From the NCBI GenBank assembly GCA_963747105.1, contig CAVVEC010000008.1:124001-188000 (forward strand): a stretch of 64,000 nt of DNA. The letters are read 5' to 3'. Made by a program: the position numbers and the translations under genes. The notes under the pieces are model-generated. The model had not been told where the DNA came from, searched no databases, and saw nothing but the letters and a program-made list of their open reading frames with translations. How positions within the stretch are numbered: position 1 is the stretch's first letter; each line of letters opens with the position of its first letter. The stretch comes from CAVVEC01 sp963747105 (GTDB lineage: Bacteria > Acidobacteriota > Terriglobia > Terriglobales > Acidobacteriaceae). Below are positions 26,781 through 34,118 of the stretch, piece after piece.

Positions 26781-28049
26781 TTACTCGAGTGGATGCGCTA
26801 CGGACTGGATCTCGAATACGGTTCCATCTCCGCGACCACCGCCGTCCGTTGCAGTGCCATACAGATTGCCTGCCACGTCCAGGGTCACGCCGACCAAGGG
26901 GTAGTATCCGTCGGCTCCACCGGTGAAGTTATGCACAACAGTTTCGGCACCGCTCGCGTCCAGTTCGAAAACCACCCCGCCCGCGTACGCCCCACCCTCG
27001 ATAGTGGTGCCATAGAGGTTCCCGGCAGAGTCTTGAATCAGCCCCCCCGCGCTGGGGAATTGTCCGTCAGCGCAATTCGACGCCGAGCAGAACGTGTAGA
27101 GCACCGTCTCTGCCCAGGTTCCGTTAGAATTTGGGGATAGCTTATACGCCACGCCGCATCCCAGGCCCCCTTGGCAGTCCAGGTTTCCGCCCTTTTGCGT
27201 GGTCCCGTAAAGGTTTCCGGCTGAATCTAGGAGCAACGGCGACCAGGGGTTCGCGCCATCGGAGCCCTCGAAGACATGCAGCACCGTCTCATGGCCCCCG
27301 GTATCGACCTTGAACACCTCTCCGCAGCCTTGCCCCGGGTTGCAGTTCAGATCGCCGCCGATAAAGGTTGTCCCATAGATGTTGTCCACTGCGTCCAGGA
27401 TAACGCCCGCACCAGGGTCGCACCCATGATGAGAGCCGCAGCCAAAGCTGTACAAAACGGTTTCTCTCCCCCTCTTATCCAACTTGAAAACCACTCCCCC
27501 ATCGCTGCCGTATTGCGTTGCGCCGTAAAGATTGCCTCCCTGATCCTCAACTAAAGGCCCCACCGGGGGCCACCCGTCGACACCGCTAAACTTATGCAGA
27601 ACGGTCTCCTTACCATTCTTATTCAACTTGAACACGACCCCGCACCCGGCTGACGGGCAGGGATGACTGGTCTTGCCACCATACGCCGTGGTTCCATAGA
27701 GATTTCCTGCAGCGTCTCGCAGCAGTCCAGGAAAGGGCTGCCACCCATCCTCTCCCCAGAAACTGTGCACCCAAACTAGCTTGCCGGTTTTATCCATCTT
27801 AAAGGCGGTGCCGCAGCCGGGGTTGCCGCATTTCCCCGTTCCGCCCCCTCCCGCAGTCCCGTACAAGTTGCCCGACGAGTCCCGGACCAACTGGGCGTCG
27901 GGGCCAATTCCATCGCTCCCCTTGAACGTGTGCAGCACCTTGAACTTCTGCGCCTGCGCCGGTTGAGTAATGACTGCTGTTGCCAGCAAGAGTGGGGCCA
28001 GAATTGCAAAGGCTGCCTTGGTTTTGGAGCGGGAGTGTTTGTACCGCAT
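26781..28049 (-). CDS. GloVer-type tandem-repeat exported protein (paralogue 1)
   Basis: 422 residues with a signal peptide ending AQAQ, then KFKVLHTFKGSDG. The body is a series of repeats of about 35-45 residues with the core DSSGNLYGTTxxGG and VFKLDKxGxETVLHSF, as in choice-of-anchor tandem-repeat GloVer proteins, a beta-propeller-like family common in Acidobacteriota. Function is unknown; extracellular or outer-surface location is likely. GAGG precedes the ATG. A paralogue lies outside the island at 57065-58326. Confidence 0.85.
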   Translation of the reverse strand: MRYKHSRSKTKAAFAILAPLLLATAVITQPAQAQKFKVLHTFKGSDGIGPDAQLVRDSSGNLYGTAGGGGTGKCGNPGCGTAFKMDKTGKLVWVHSFWGEDGWQPFPGLLRDAAGNLYGTTAYGGKTSHPCPSAGCGVVFKLNKNGKETVLHKFSGVDGWPPVGPLVEDQGGNLYGATQYGSDGGVVFKLDKRGRETVLYSFGCGSHHGCDPGAGVILDAVDNIYGTTFIGGDLNCNPGQGCGEVFKVDTGGHETVLHVFEGSDGANPWSPLLLDSAGNLYGTTQKGGNLDCQGGLGCGVAYKLSPNSNGTWAETVLYTFCSASNCADGQFPSAGGLIQDSAGNLYGTTIEGGAYAGGVVFELDASGAETVVHNFTGGADGYYPLVGVTLDVAGNLYGTATDGGGRGDGTVFEIQSVAHPLE

Positions 28050-28193
28050 GGCTTGTTACCTCTTTTCAAGGGCCGGGGAAGGGAGCGATTGCGCAGGCCG
28101 TATCTGCCGGAAAGTATAGCACGAGAATCTGGTGGTAGCAGTTCTTCCCCGTTTCCCCGAGGAGGGGGGGGCAACTTTGGATCGCCATATCCC

Positions 28194-28614
28194 CTATCCC
28201 TGAGCCGCATTGACACCCACACCGCCCGCCCCTAGACTGGATTGTCGAAGCCCACTGCGCCGCGCGGTCCGGTCAATCCATCGCGAGGGCCCTTCGATTT
28301 CGCCAAAATTCCCGATCGGGGTTTCGTCCACTACCACGTGGCCTTTTCCGTCGCTCCACTCAGCGCGGAACTTCTCATAGCGAAACGTCGGCGCAAAACC
28401 CAGCGCGCGCAAAATGGCTTCCATCTTCATGCCATCGGCGACCTGAGTTTCGTTTTCTACCCTCGTCTTGTGGCGCCCGAGTTTGCCTTTGGCTTTGTGG
28501 GTCAGCACCCATTCGGATCCGTACTTGCGCAGGCGTAGCAGTTCGCCGCGTTTGCGTAAGGGCTGCCCGGGTAAATCGTAGAGCATGTTCATTTCATAAG
28601 TGCGCGGTGTGATC
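28194..28614 (-). pseudogene. CYTH-domain (class IV adenylate cyclase/triphosphatase type) fragment
   Basis: The middle of a CYTH protein is clear: MLYDLPGQPLRKRGELLRLR, then THKAKGKLGRHKTRVENE, FRYEKFRAEW and VVVDETPIGNFGEIEGP. The N-terminal ExExK motif is missing and the C-terminus changes to unrelated residues after GLRQS. The 5' side runs straight into an IS110 transposase remnant at about 28612. Both ends are therefore lost; the product is most likely not functional. Confidence 0.75.
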
Positions 28615-29360
28615 ATGGCGCATGCCCGCAACGTGCGCTTGATCGGGGAGAGTCGCAAGAAGGACGATCGGCTGGATGCCAGGACGCTGGCTCGGTTGGC
28701 GCGCATCGATCCGCAGCTGTTGTGTCCGGTGAAGCATCGCAGCGCGAGAGCGCAGGCGGACTTGACGGTGATCCGGGCGCGAGCCGGACTGGTACGCGCA
28801 CGGACGGCGCTGGTGAACACGGCGCGCGGTCTGGCCAAGAGTTACGGGGAGCGGTTGCGCGGGTGCAACGCGCGCAATATGAACCCGGAGAAAGCCGAAG
28901 GCTTGAGCCCAGAGCTGCAGATCGCGCTGCAGCCGTTGCTGGCCGCCATCGAATCGTTGAGTGAGCGCATCCGCGAGTACAACCAGCAGATCGAGCAGTT
29001 GGCGGAGAGTCGCTATCCGCCAGTGGCGTTGCTGAAGCAGGTGAAGGGAGTCGGTACGCTGATCGCGCTGACCTTCCTGCTGACGCTGGAAGATGCAGCA
29101 TCAGCAAGGAAGGCGATCCCTATCTACGAACGCTGCTGGTGCAGGGTGCGCACCACATACTGGGGCCGTTCGGGGCGGACAGCGATCTGCGACGCTGGGG
29201 TCTGAAGCTGGCCGAGCGTGGCGGGAAGAACGGGAAGAAACGAGCGGTGATTGCGACCGCACGAAAGCTAGCAGTCTTGCTGCACCGCTTGTGGGTGAGC
29301 GGCGAAGTTTACGAACCGCTGCGCAACAGCCGACCGGTGCCATTGCCGGCCGCCGCATAG
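28609..29360 (+). pseudogene. IS110-family transposase remnant
   Basis: The RNase-H-like middle (NVRLIGESRKKDDRLDARTL, LARIDPQLLCPVKHRS) and the transposase_20 part (LLKQVKGVGTLIALTFLLTL) are typical of IS110. The first about 60 residues with the initial DEDD acidic residues are missing. After LEDA the frame changes and about 30 residues (the GLRPxxxxSGE part) are missing before ISKEGDPYLRTLLVQGAHH. It is truncated and internally deleted. Confidence 0.82.
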
Positions 29361-29623
29361 TTCAGGTTCATGGAATCGGAAACACCAAGCCCAAGCGCCG
29401 AGTTCCGGTGACTGCGTTAATCGCCTGGCCCAACTTCCATCGCGAGATGGAACGGGAGGTCGAAAATCAGGTGGCAGCACCGGCTGAAACGAGAACACCC
29501 AACTGGCACCGAGCGACGAAATGCTCATCGAGAGTGCGGATGGAAGGGTGGCGACAGTGGTAGCGCGAAAAGGGCTTTGGGGAACAGCGTTGGACTGGAC
29601 AAAACCACCCAGCGCACATCGGC

Positions 29624-29751
29624 CCACCTTTCTTCCTAGCGGAAGTGTGGCCGAGCGGTCCTCGCCGTCAAGGGTTCGCTGCGCCGCACAGAACGCGCCC
29701 TTGACCGCTCCGGGCCGCTCTGCAAACTGCTCCGCTAGGAAGAAAGGTGGA
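29624..29751. repeat. Long imperfect hairpin (MITE-like or structured RNA)
   Basis: Outer arms CCACCTTTCTTCCTAGCGGA and TCCGCTAGGAAGAAAGGTGG are perfect 20-base inverted repeats. Inside, GAGCGGTCC pairs with GGGCCGCTC and GTCAAGGG with CCCTTGAC, leaving a loop of about 23 bases. Total about 128 bases. No obvious target duplication is seen. Bases 29361-29623 before it hold nothing that I can support. Confidence 0.7.
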
Positions 29752-29893
29752 TTTTAGGAAGGGCAAAATCAAAATCTACTTGACCTGGACCGGCCTTCTC
29801 ATGGAAGGCCATTTCGCTCATCGAGGGGTTTTGAGCGTAAACGCGATTTTGGAACAGTTATCGGCTAGGGGCAACGTAGTCAAAACCAACTTC

Positions 29894-30055
29894 GTCGCCG
29901 CAGCCGATGCTTTGTACTTCGGCGCGACGCTGGAGAACACCTTGGGAAGCCAGGTCATCCAGAAAGCCTGCGATCCGCTTTAGCACGATTTTCCGCTCTT
30001 CGTAATCCAGTTCTTCCACGCGCTTCCACAAAGCTGCTTCTCTTGGGGTTCCCCC
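29894..30055 (-). pseudogene. Small ORF fragment, unknown
   Basis: On the minus strand a protein-like stretch reads REAALWKRVEELDYEERKIV, then LKRIAGFLDDLASQGVL and ends at a stop near 29865-29894. It has amphipathic, natural-looking composition but no start or family that I can name. It may be the end of a deleted island gene. The rest to 30382 contains nothing supportable. Confidence 0.3.
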
Positions 30056-30382
30056 GGCCTTCCGAGGCTAGTTGACGGGCCGGCCCCAACTGTGGAAGTT
30101 ATGGCTGCGGGACGATATGGTCGTACGTACCCTAAGCAAATTGCTGCAAGCCGGGCCAGAATCCATGAGACGGGCGGCTAACTAACGATAAATCCCGATT
30201 TCACGCAATTGACCGGAGAGAGGTATTAAGGTGGAGATGTGCCCAAGTAATTGTACTCAGTGCCACGACAAAAACTCGTCACCAACTTGTCACCAAAAGT
30301 AGGCTGTTTTTGGGGTGTATTGAGATAGATAGCATGCGGAAAAGCAAGACAAGCAAAGGGTTTTAGGTTATTGACCTCAGAA

Positions 30383-30428
30383 TTGACACGGAAGAGGTCG
30401 ATGGTTCGAGTCCATTCGGGCCTACCAT
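30383..30428 (+). repeat. Attachment site copy 2 (tRNA-Val 3' half)
   Basis: Exact 46-base copy of 17995-18040, from the anticodon loop through CCAT. It closes the island on the right. The sequence after it (TTCAAG) shares CCATTTC with two more scars at 31167 and 31793. Confidence 0.92.
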
Positions 30429-30538
30429 TTCAAGTTGTCGCCGCATTTTCTACCTGTGATTCCGCACCTGTGATTGCTGGTTTCATTGACCTGTGACTTT
30501 TCCAAGCGTACGATTCGCGTCATGAGGAATGCTCACAA

Positions 30539-31120
30539 ATGAATTCCAATCGCAGAACGCTCATGAAAGTGGGTGGGACCGGAATTTTTGCGCATTTTCT
30601 GAACAGTGGGATTGCAGGGTTGCCGTTTGCTCAAGTCGCACAACAAAGTGGGTTTCCGTCTGCTGAGATCATGATGAGCGACCGCACTTGCGGAGCATGG
30701 GCACGCACTACTCTCCACGTTTGGCCCGAAAAATACGTGCTCGTGAGCTTGCCCACCTCGTCGCTGACTCGGGCAGCAAATATTGTGGCGTTCAGTACGC
30801 GAACTTTCGCCGCCTTGGTGCTAGAGCGTGATGAGGTATCGCTCACTCTGCCTGAGGAAGTGTGGAAGGCACATGCGCTCAAGGCGAACTCCCAAGACGG
30901 TCCGTACCGAGCTGTAACCTTCGACTTGAGCCTCGATTTGGAGGTGTTCGGCTACTTTGCCCCAGCGGCTGTCCGCTTAGCGAATGCGGGCATATCGATT
31001 GTCCCTCAGAGTGCATATCTCAAAGATCATTTGCTTGTTCACGAGAAAGACTTGGACCAGACAGTTTCAACTCTTGAAAAACTGATTAAAGATTGTCAGA
31101 TCGCCGTCCAAAAGAAGTGA
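30539..31120 (+). CDS. ACT-domain-like protein with odd N-terminus
   Basis: 193 residues. The last about 130 (LHVWPEKYVLVSLP, RAVTFDLSLDLEVFGYFAPA, RLANAGISIVPQSAYLKDHL) match small ACT-domain proteins that bind amino acids or similar ligands. The first 40 residues include NRRTLMKVGGTGIFA, which looks like a twin-Arg/exported start but may be chance. It lies alone between two tRNA-derived scars (30383 and 31167), so it probably came in as a separate small insert. Confidence 0.65.
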   Translation: MNSNRRTLMKVGGTGIFAHFLNSGIAGLPFAQVAQQSGFPSAEIMMSDRTCGAWARTTLHVWPEKYVLVSLPTSSLTRAANIVAFSTRTFAALVLERDEVSLTLPEEVWKAHALKANSQDGPYRAVTFDLSLDLEVFGYFAPAAVRLANAGISIVPQSAYLKDHLLVHEKDLDQTVSTLEKLIKDCQIAVQKK

Positions 31121-31166
31121 CTCCAACACCGCGCGGAGCATCCGATACCCGCTACCCGCTCATGCA

Positions 31167-31193
31167 TTCGAGTCCTCCCGGGCCTACCATTTC
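31167..31193 (+). repeat. tRNA 3'-end scar 2
   Basis: TTCGAGTCCTCCCGGGCCTACCATTTC resembles the end of the tRNA-Val copy (TTCGAGTCCATTCGGGCCTA, CCATTTC). The T-stem does not pair. It is read as a degenerate attachment scar at the end of the ACT-gene module. Confidence 0.6.
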
Positions 31194-31280
31194 AGACAAA
31201 TCTAGGGACAGACAGGAATTTCACCCGAGGTTGCAGGTTACGCTGAGTGCAGCTAAATTAAGTGCGAGAGGAAGCCATAC

Positions 31281-31727
31281 ATGAAAAGGCCCGACCCGAT
31301 GGAATCTGCCTCTGCATTCATCGACGAGAAGATCAAGGAACTTGGAGACTGGCGCGGGAAGATGCTCGCGAAAGTGCGCACAAGCATACACGAGGCCGAC
31401 CCTGAGATCGTCGAAGAGCGGAAGTGGGCCAGGGCGACATCGCCGGGGACTCCCGTCTTTTCCCATGGCGGCATCGTCTGCACCGGAGAGACCTACAAGA
31501 ACGTCGTCAAGATGACATTTGCCAAGGGAGCTGCGTTGAAGGATCCTAAAGGTCTATTCAACTCCAGCCTCGACGGGAATGTCAGGCGCGCCATCGACAT
31601 CCACGAAGGCGACAAGCTCGATGAGGCGGCCTTGAAGGATCTCATCCGCGCTGCCGTGGCGCTCAATCTCAAGGGCAAGAGCAAGCCGAAGCCCAAGTCG
31701 AAGCCCCGGCGAAAATCCCCACTCTAA
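31281..31727 (+). CDS. DUF1801 family protein
   Basis: 148 residues. MESASAFIDEKIKELGDWRG, then IHEADPEIVEERKWARATSP and GETYKNVVKMTFAKGAAL are typical of DUF1801 (YdhG-like) proteins, some of which were named as frataxin-like iron chaperones in Bacillus. The tail is a Lys/Pro-rich stretch (KSKPKPKSKPRRK). It is the only gene of the second small module, again followed by a tRNA-end scar. Confidence 0.8.
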   Translation: MKRPDPMESASAFIDEKIKELGDWRGKMLAKVRTSIHEADPEIVEERKWARATSPGTPVFSHGGIVCTGETYKNVVKMTFAKGAALKDPKGLFNSSLDGNVRRAIDIHEGDKLDEAALKDLIRAAVALNLKGKSKPKPKSKPRRKSPL

Positions 31728-31784
31728 ATTTCGCAAAGAACGCGCAATTTAGAATTGGGGCACCCACCAGCAAGCGTGCCGACT

Positions 31785-31821
31785 AGAGGTCAGGAGTTCG
31801 AGTCTCCTCGTGCCTACCATT
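31785..31821 (+). repeat. tRNA 3'-end scar 3 (intact T arm)
   Basis: AGAGGTC, then T arm AGGAG-TTCGAGT-CTCCT (5 perfect pairs), CGTGCCT and ACCA, followed by TTTC. It is a 3' half-tRNA. Its CGTGCCT strand pairs with AGGCGCG of the 5' half-tRNA at 17857, which suggests that the two halves came from one tRNA later split by insertions. Confidence 0.6.
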
Positions 31822-31852
31822 TCTTTCTCTGGCTTGAGCTTTGAATTCCCGA

Positions 31853-32794
31853 TCACGCCCGCCCCGCCAACTCCGTGAACTTCTCTAGATCTATGTTGCC
31901 GCCGGATACGATAGCCACAATCCTGCTCGAACCGGCGCGGCCCGACAGGGCCGCCGCCACGGCGCATGCTGCGGCGCCTTCAATAATCACGCGATTCCGC
32001 TCGGCCAGCAATTTCAGGGCGCGCGCCGCTTCCGCCAGGGTCACCACCAAAGATCCATCCAGCAGCTTGCGGGCATGTTCGAACATGTTAGGGAAGACCG
32101 TTTTGCTGCCGATCCCGTCCACGAAGGACGGTTTGTATTCGACCGTGCATGGCTTGCCCGCAGCTAAGGATGCTGCCAGCGGCGCTGCAGTTTTGATCTC
32201 GGCAGCGTAGATCCGCACGCGGGGGGAGCGCTCCCGTAACACGGCCGCGATGCCGCACGACAAGCCTCCGCCACCCCAGGGGATCACGACAGCGTCCAAG
32301 TCGGACAGATCCTCCAACAGTTCCAGGGCGATCGTGCCATTTCCCGCCATCACATCAGGATCGTCAAAGGCATGAATGAAGGTAGCGTCGACACCGGGGT
32401 AGGAACGCGTTTCGAAGGTTCGCCACCAGTCGGCGAAGGGCACCTTGATCACACGCCCACCCATGCGCTCGACCGCGCGAATTTTGGTTGCAGGAGCGGT
32501 GTCGGGGGCAACAATAGTGGCCGGAACACCCATACGCTGCGCGCAGAATGCCACGCCTTGCGCCATATTGCCGGCCGAGGCCGTCAACACTCCGCGTTCC
32601 AGCCGCTCCCGCGGAGTGCGTGCCATAACGTTGCTCGCGCCACGGATCTTGAACGATCCGATCGGCTGCAGGTTTTCCAGCTTCAGGTACAAACCCGCAG
32701 GAGTTTCCACATTGCACCGGACCAGCGGAGTCCGTAGGACAACCGGCGCTATGTTGCGCCGCGCTTCTTCCACCTGAGCGAGGGTGATGGGCAT
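31853..32794 (-). CDS. Serine/threonine dehydratase-like PLP enzyme
   Basis: 313 residues of the fold-type II PLP family. The PLP lysine is in QPIGSFKIRGASNVM, the phosphate loop is WGGGGLSCGIAA, and SGGNIDLEKF is near the end. The family deaminates threonine or serine to 2-oxo acids; some members act as serine racemases or on hydroxy-aspartate. There is no C-terminal ACT regulatory domain, so it is not the feedback-inhibited biosynthetic IlvA. Substrate is inferred. It stands between the tRNA-scar region and maf, beside a REP-like repeat. Confidence 0.85.
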   Translation of the reverse strand: MPITLAQVEEARRNIAPVVLRTPLVRCNVETPAGLYLKLENLQPIGSFKIRGASNVMARTPRERLERGVLTASAGNMAQGVAFCAQRMGVPATIVAPDTAPATKIRAVERMGGRVIKVPFADWWRTFETRSYPGVDATFIHAFDDPDVMAGNGTIALELLEDLSDLDAVVIPWGGGGLSCGIAAVLRERSPRVRIYAAEIKTAAPLAASLAAGKPCTVEYKPSFVDGIGSKTVFPNMFEHARKLLDGSLVVTLAEAARALKLLAERNRVIIEGAAACAVAAALSGRAGSSRIVAIVSGGNIDLEKFTELAGRA

Positions 32795-32884
32795 TGGGTT
32801 ATCTTAACCGCGAGTGGCTCCTGCCCGTTAGCTCGGCTTTCGACGGATTCTGGCGGGCGAAGAAAACCTGCCACTGGAGCCAAC

Positions 32885-32980
32885 CCTTGTCATTCCGAGG
32901 AGCGCAGCGACGAGGAATCTGCATTTTCACAACGTTGCGAAACTGCAGATCCCTCGGCTTCGCACGGGATGACAACAGGA
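32885..32980. repeat. TGTCATTCCGAGGAGCGCAG-type dispersed repeat
   Basis: TGTCATTCCGAGGAGCGCAG, CGACGAGGAATC, then GATCCCTCGGCTTCGCACGG and GATGACA form an imperfect hairpin of about 90 bases between the dehydratase-like gene and maf. The word family is the same as at 5245 and 43540. Confidence 0.65.
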
Positions 32981-33014
32981 AGCATTTGTTCGCGAAATCT
33001 CCAGGCGCGCAGCC

Positions 33015-33599
33015 TCACGCGACTCCATGCTCCCGCAGCATTCGGTACACCAGCGACACCGGCAATCCCACAACGTTGAAATAGTCCCCCTCGATGCGGG
33101 AAATCCAGCGCGAGGCGATGCCCTGGATGGCGTATGCGCCGGCCTTGTCCATGGGTTCGACCGTTGCCACGTAGGCGCGAATCTCGTCATCGTTCAAGGC
33201 ATTCATAGTGACGAGTGTAGTTTCGGAGCGAACATCTTCAAAAGCAGTGGTCAGATCCCGGTTCTCAGTTCTCAAGCCGACCAGGCAGACTCCAGTGATC
33301 ACCTGATGAGTTCGACCCGAGAGCAGGCGCAACATGCGCGTGGCATCGGCAGCGTCGCGGGGCTTGCCGAGGATTTGGCCACCCACGATAACAATGGTGT
33401 CCGCGCCCAGAACAACGTCATGCGGCCGGTCATGGGGCACCGCCTGCGCTTTCTCTCGCGCCAGGCGTTCGGCGCAAGCTCGGGGGGACTCCCCTGCCTG
33501 CGGCGCCTCGGGAATATCGGTGGGTTGCGCCACGAATGGAATGCCCGCATTGCGGAGAAGTTCCTGGCGGCGCGGAGAAGCGGAGGCGAGAACCAGCAT
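33015..33599 (-). CDS. maf: Maf-like nucleoside triphosphate pyrophosphatase
   Basis: 194 residues. LVLASASPRRQELLRNAGI is the Maf signature; VVLGADTIVIV and the later EPMDKAGAYAIQGIASRWI carry the conserved Asp and Lys/Gln residues. Members hydrolyse dTTP, UTP or modified pyrimidine nucleotides and help avoid misincorporation or septum problems. YAIQG suggests the YhdE (dTTP/UTP) group. Confidence 0.92.
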   Translation of the reverse strand: MLVLASASPRRQELLRNAGIPFVAQPTDIPEAPQAGESPRACAERLAREKAQAVPHDRPHDVVLGADTIVIVGGQILGKPRDAADATRMLRLLSGRTHQVITGVCLVGLRTENRDLTTAFEDVRSETTLVTMNALNDDEIRAYVATVEPMDKAGAYAIQGIASRWISRIEGDYFNVVGLPVSLVYRMLREHGVA

Positions 33600-33619
33600 G
33601 CGAGTCTGATTCTAGTCGA

Positions 33620-34015
33620 TCAGGTCAGTTTGATTAGTTCGCTTCGCAGCGATTCAAGAAATAGCTTGCCGGAGGTTTCCAGTTTCTGCTCCAGCCGCTG
33701 GGTGCAATCACAATCGCCGCACGCCCACGGTTCCTCCCCGTTCTGGTCCCGGCAACGGCGGCGATCATGCGCATCCTGCACCCGCGAGGGTTCGAAATAC
33801 TCCTCCCAATAAGACCGCTCCTCTTGCAACGGAGTCGGGCAGTAGCAAACCTCGACCCAGCGGATCGTTCCATCTGGGCGGAGCCTCGCGTGCTGCATAT
33901 TGCGCAAATACTCGCCTTCGGCAACCGATCCTCGGCCCAGGCTGCCATCTTCGATTGCGTCAAGCAGGGACTGTTCGCAGCCTCGTTTCACTCGCGCCCG
34001 GACCAGATAACGCAT
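33620..34015 (-). CDS. Hypothetical Cys-containing protein
   Basis: About 131 residues from ATG 34015 (MRYLVRARVKRGCEQSLLDA). Several acidobacterial-looking motifs occur: GEYLRNMQHARLRPDGTIRW, VEVCYCPTPLQEE, YWEEYFEP. The cysteine-rich end WACGDCDCT suggests metal binding. I recognise no family. It lies between maf and lepA on the minus strand; lepA starts divergently about 100 bases away. Confidence 0.6.
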   Translation of the reverse strand: MRYLVRARVKRGCEQSLLDAIEDGSLGRGSVAEGEYLRNMQHARLRPDGTIRWVEVCYCPTPLQEERSYWEEYFEPSRVQDAHDRRRCRDQNGEEPWACGDCDCTQRLEQKLETSGKLFLESLRSELIKLT

Positions 34016-34118
34016 GCAGCGTATTCTACGCTCTCCGCAGTCCCGTGGATTATTTCGCGTTCCGTCGTGCGGCGCCTGAAGCCTACCCACCGCCTGTTAG
34101 AATCGAGAGTCAACCGCC

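Larger units (their letters stand above)
18041..30428. mobile_element. Integrative genomic island at tRNA-Val
   Basis: About 12.4 kb between exact 46-bp copies of the tRNA-Val 3' half, with a tyrosine integrase right next to the intact tRNA. Cargo: a large hypothetical, a TetR regulator, a Cas1-like solo protein, a Cys-rich secreted peptide, two large exported proteins, and IS110 and CYTH remnants. No replication, conjugation or phage structural genes are seen, so it is integrative but probably not self-transmissible. Confidence 0.88.

Noticed and set aside
29521..29757. Coding frame across the long hairpin, or a tRNA-Ser/Leu at about 29645 (GTGGCCGAGCGGT)
   Set aside because: The tRNA-like words are part of the hairpin arms; no acceptor or anticodon stem can be formed, and the frame only translates the repeat.
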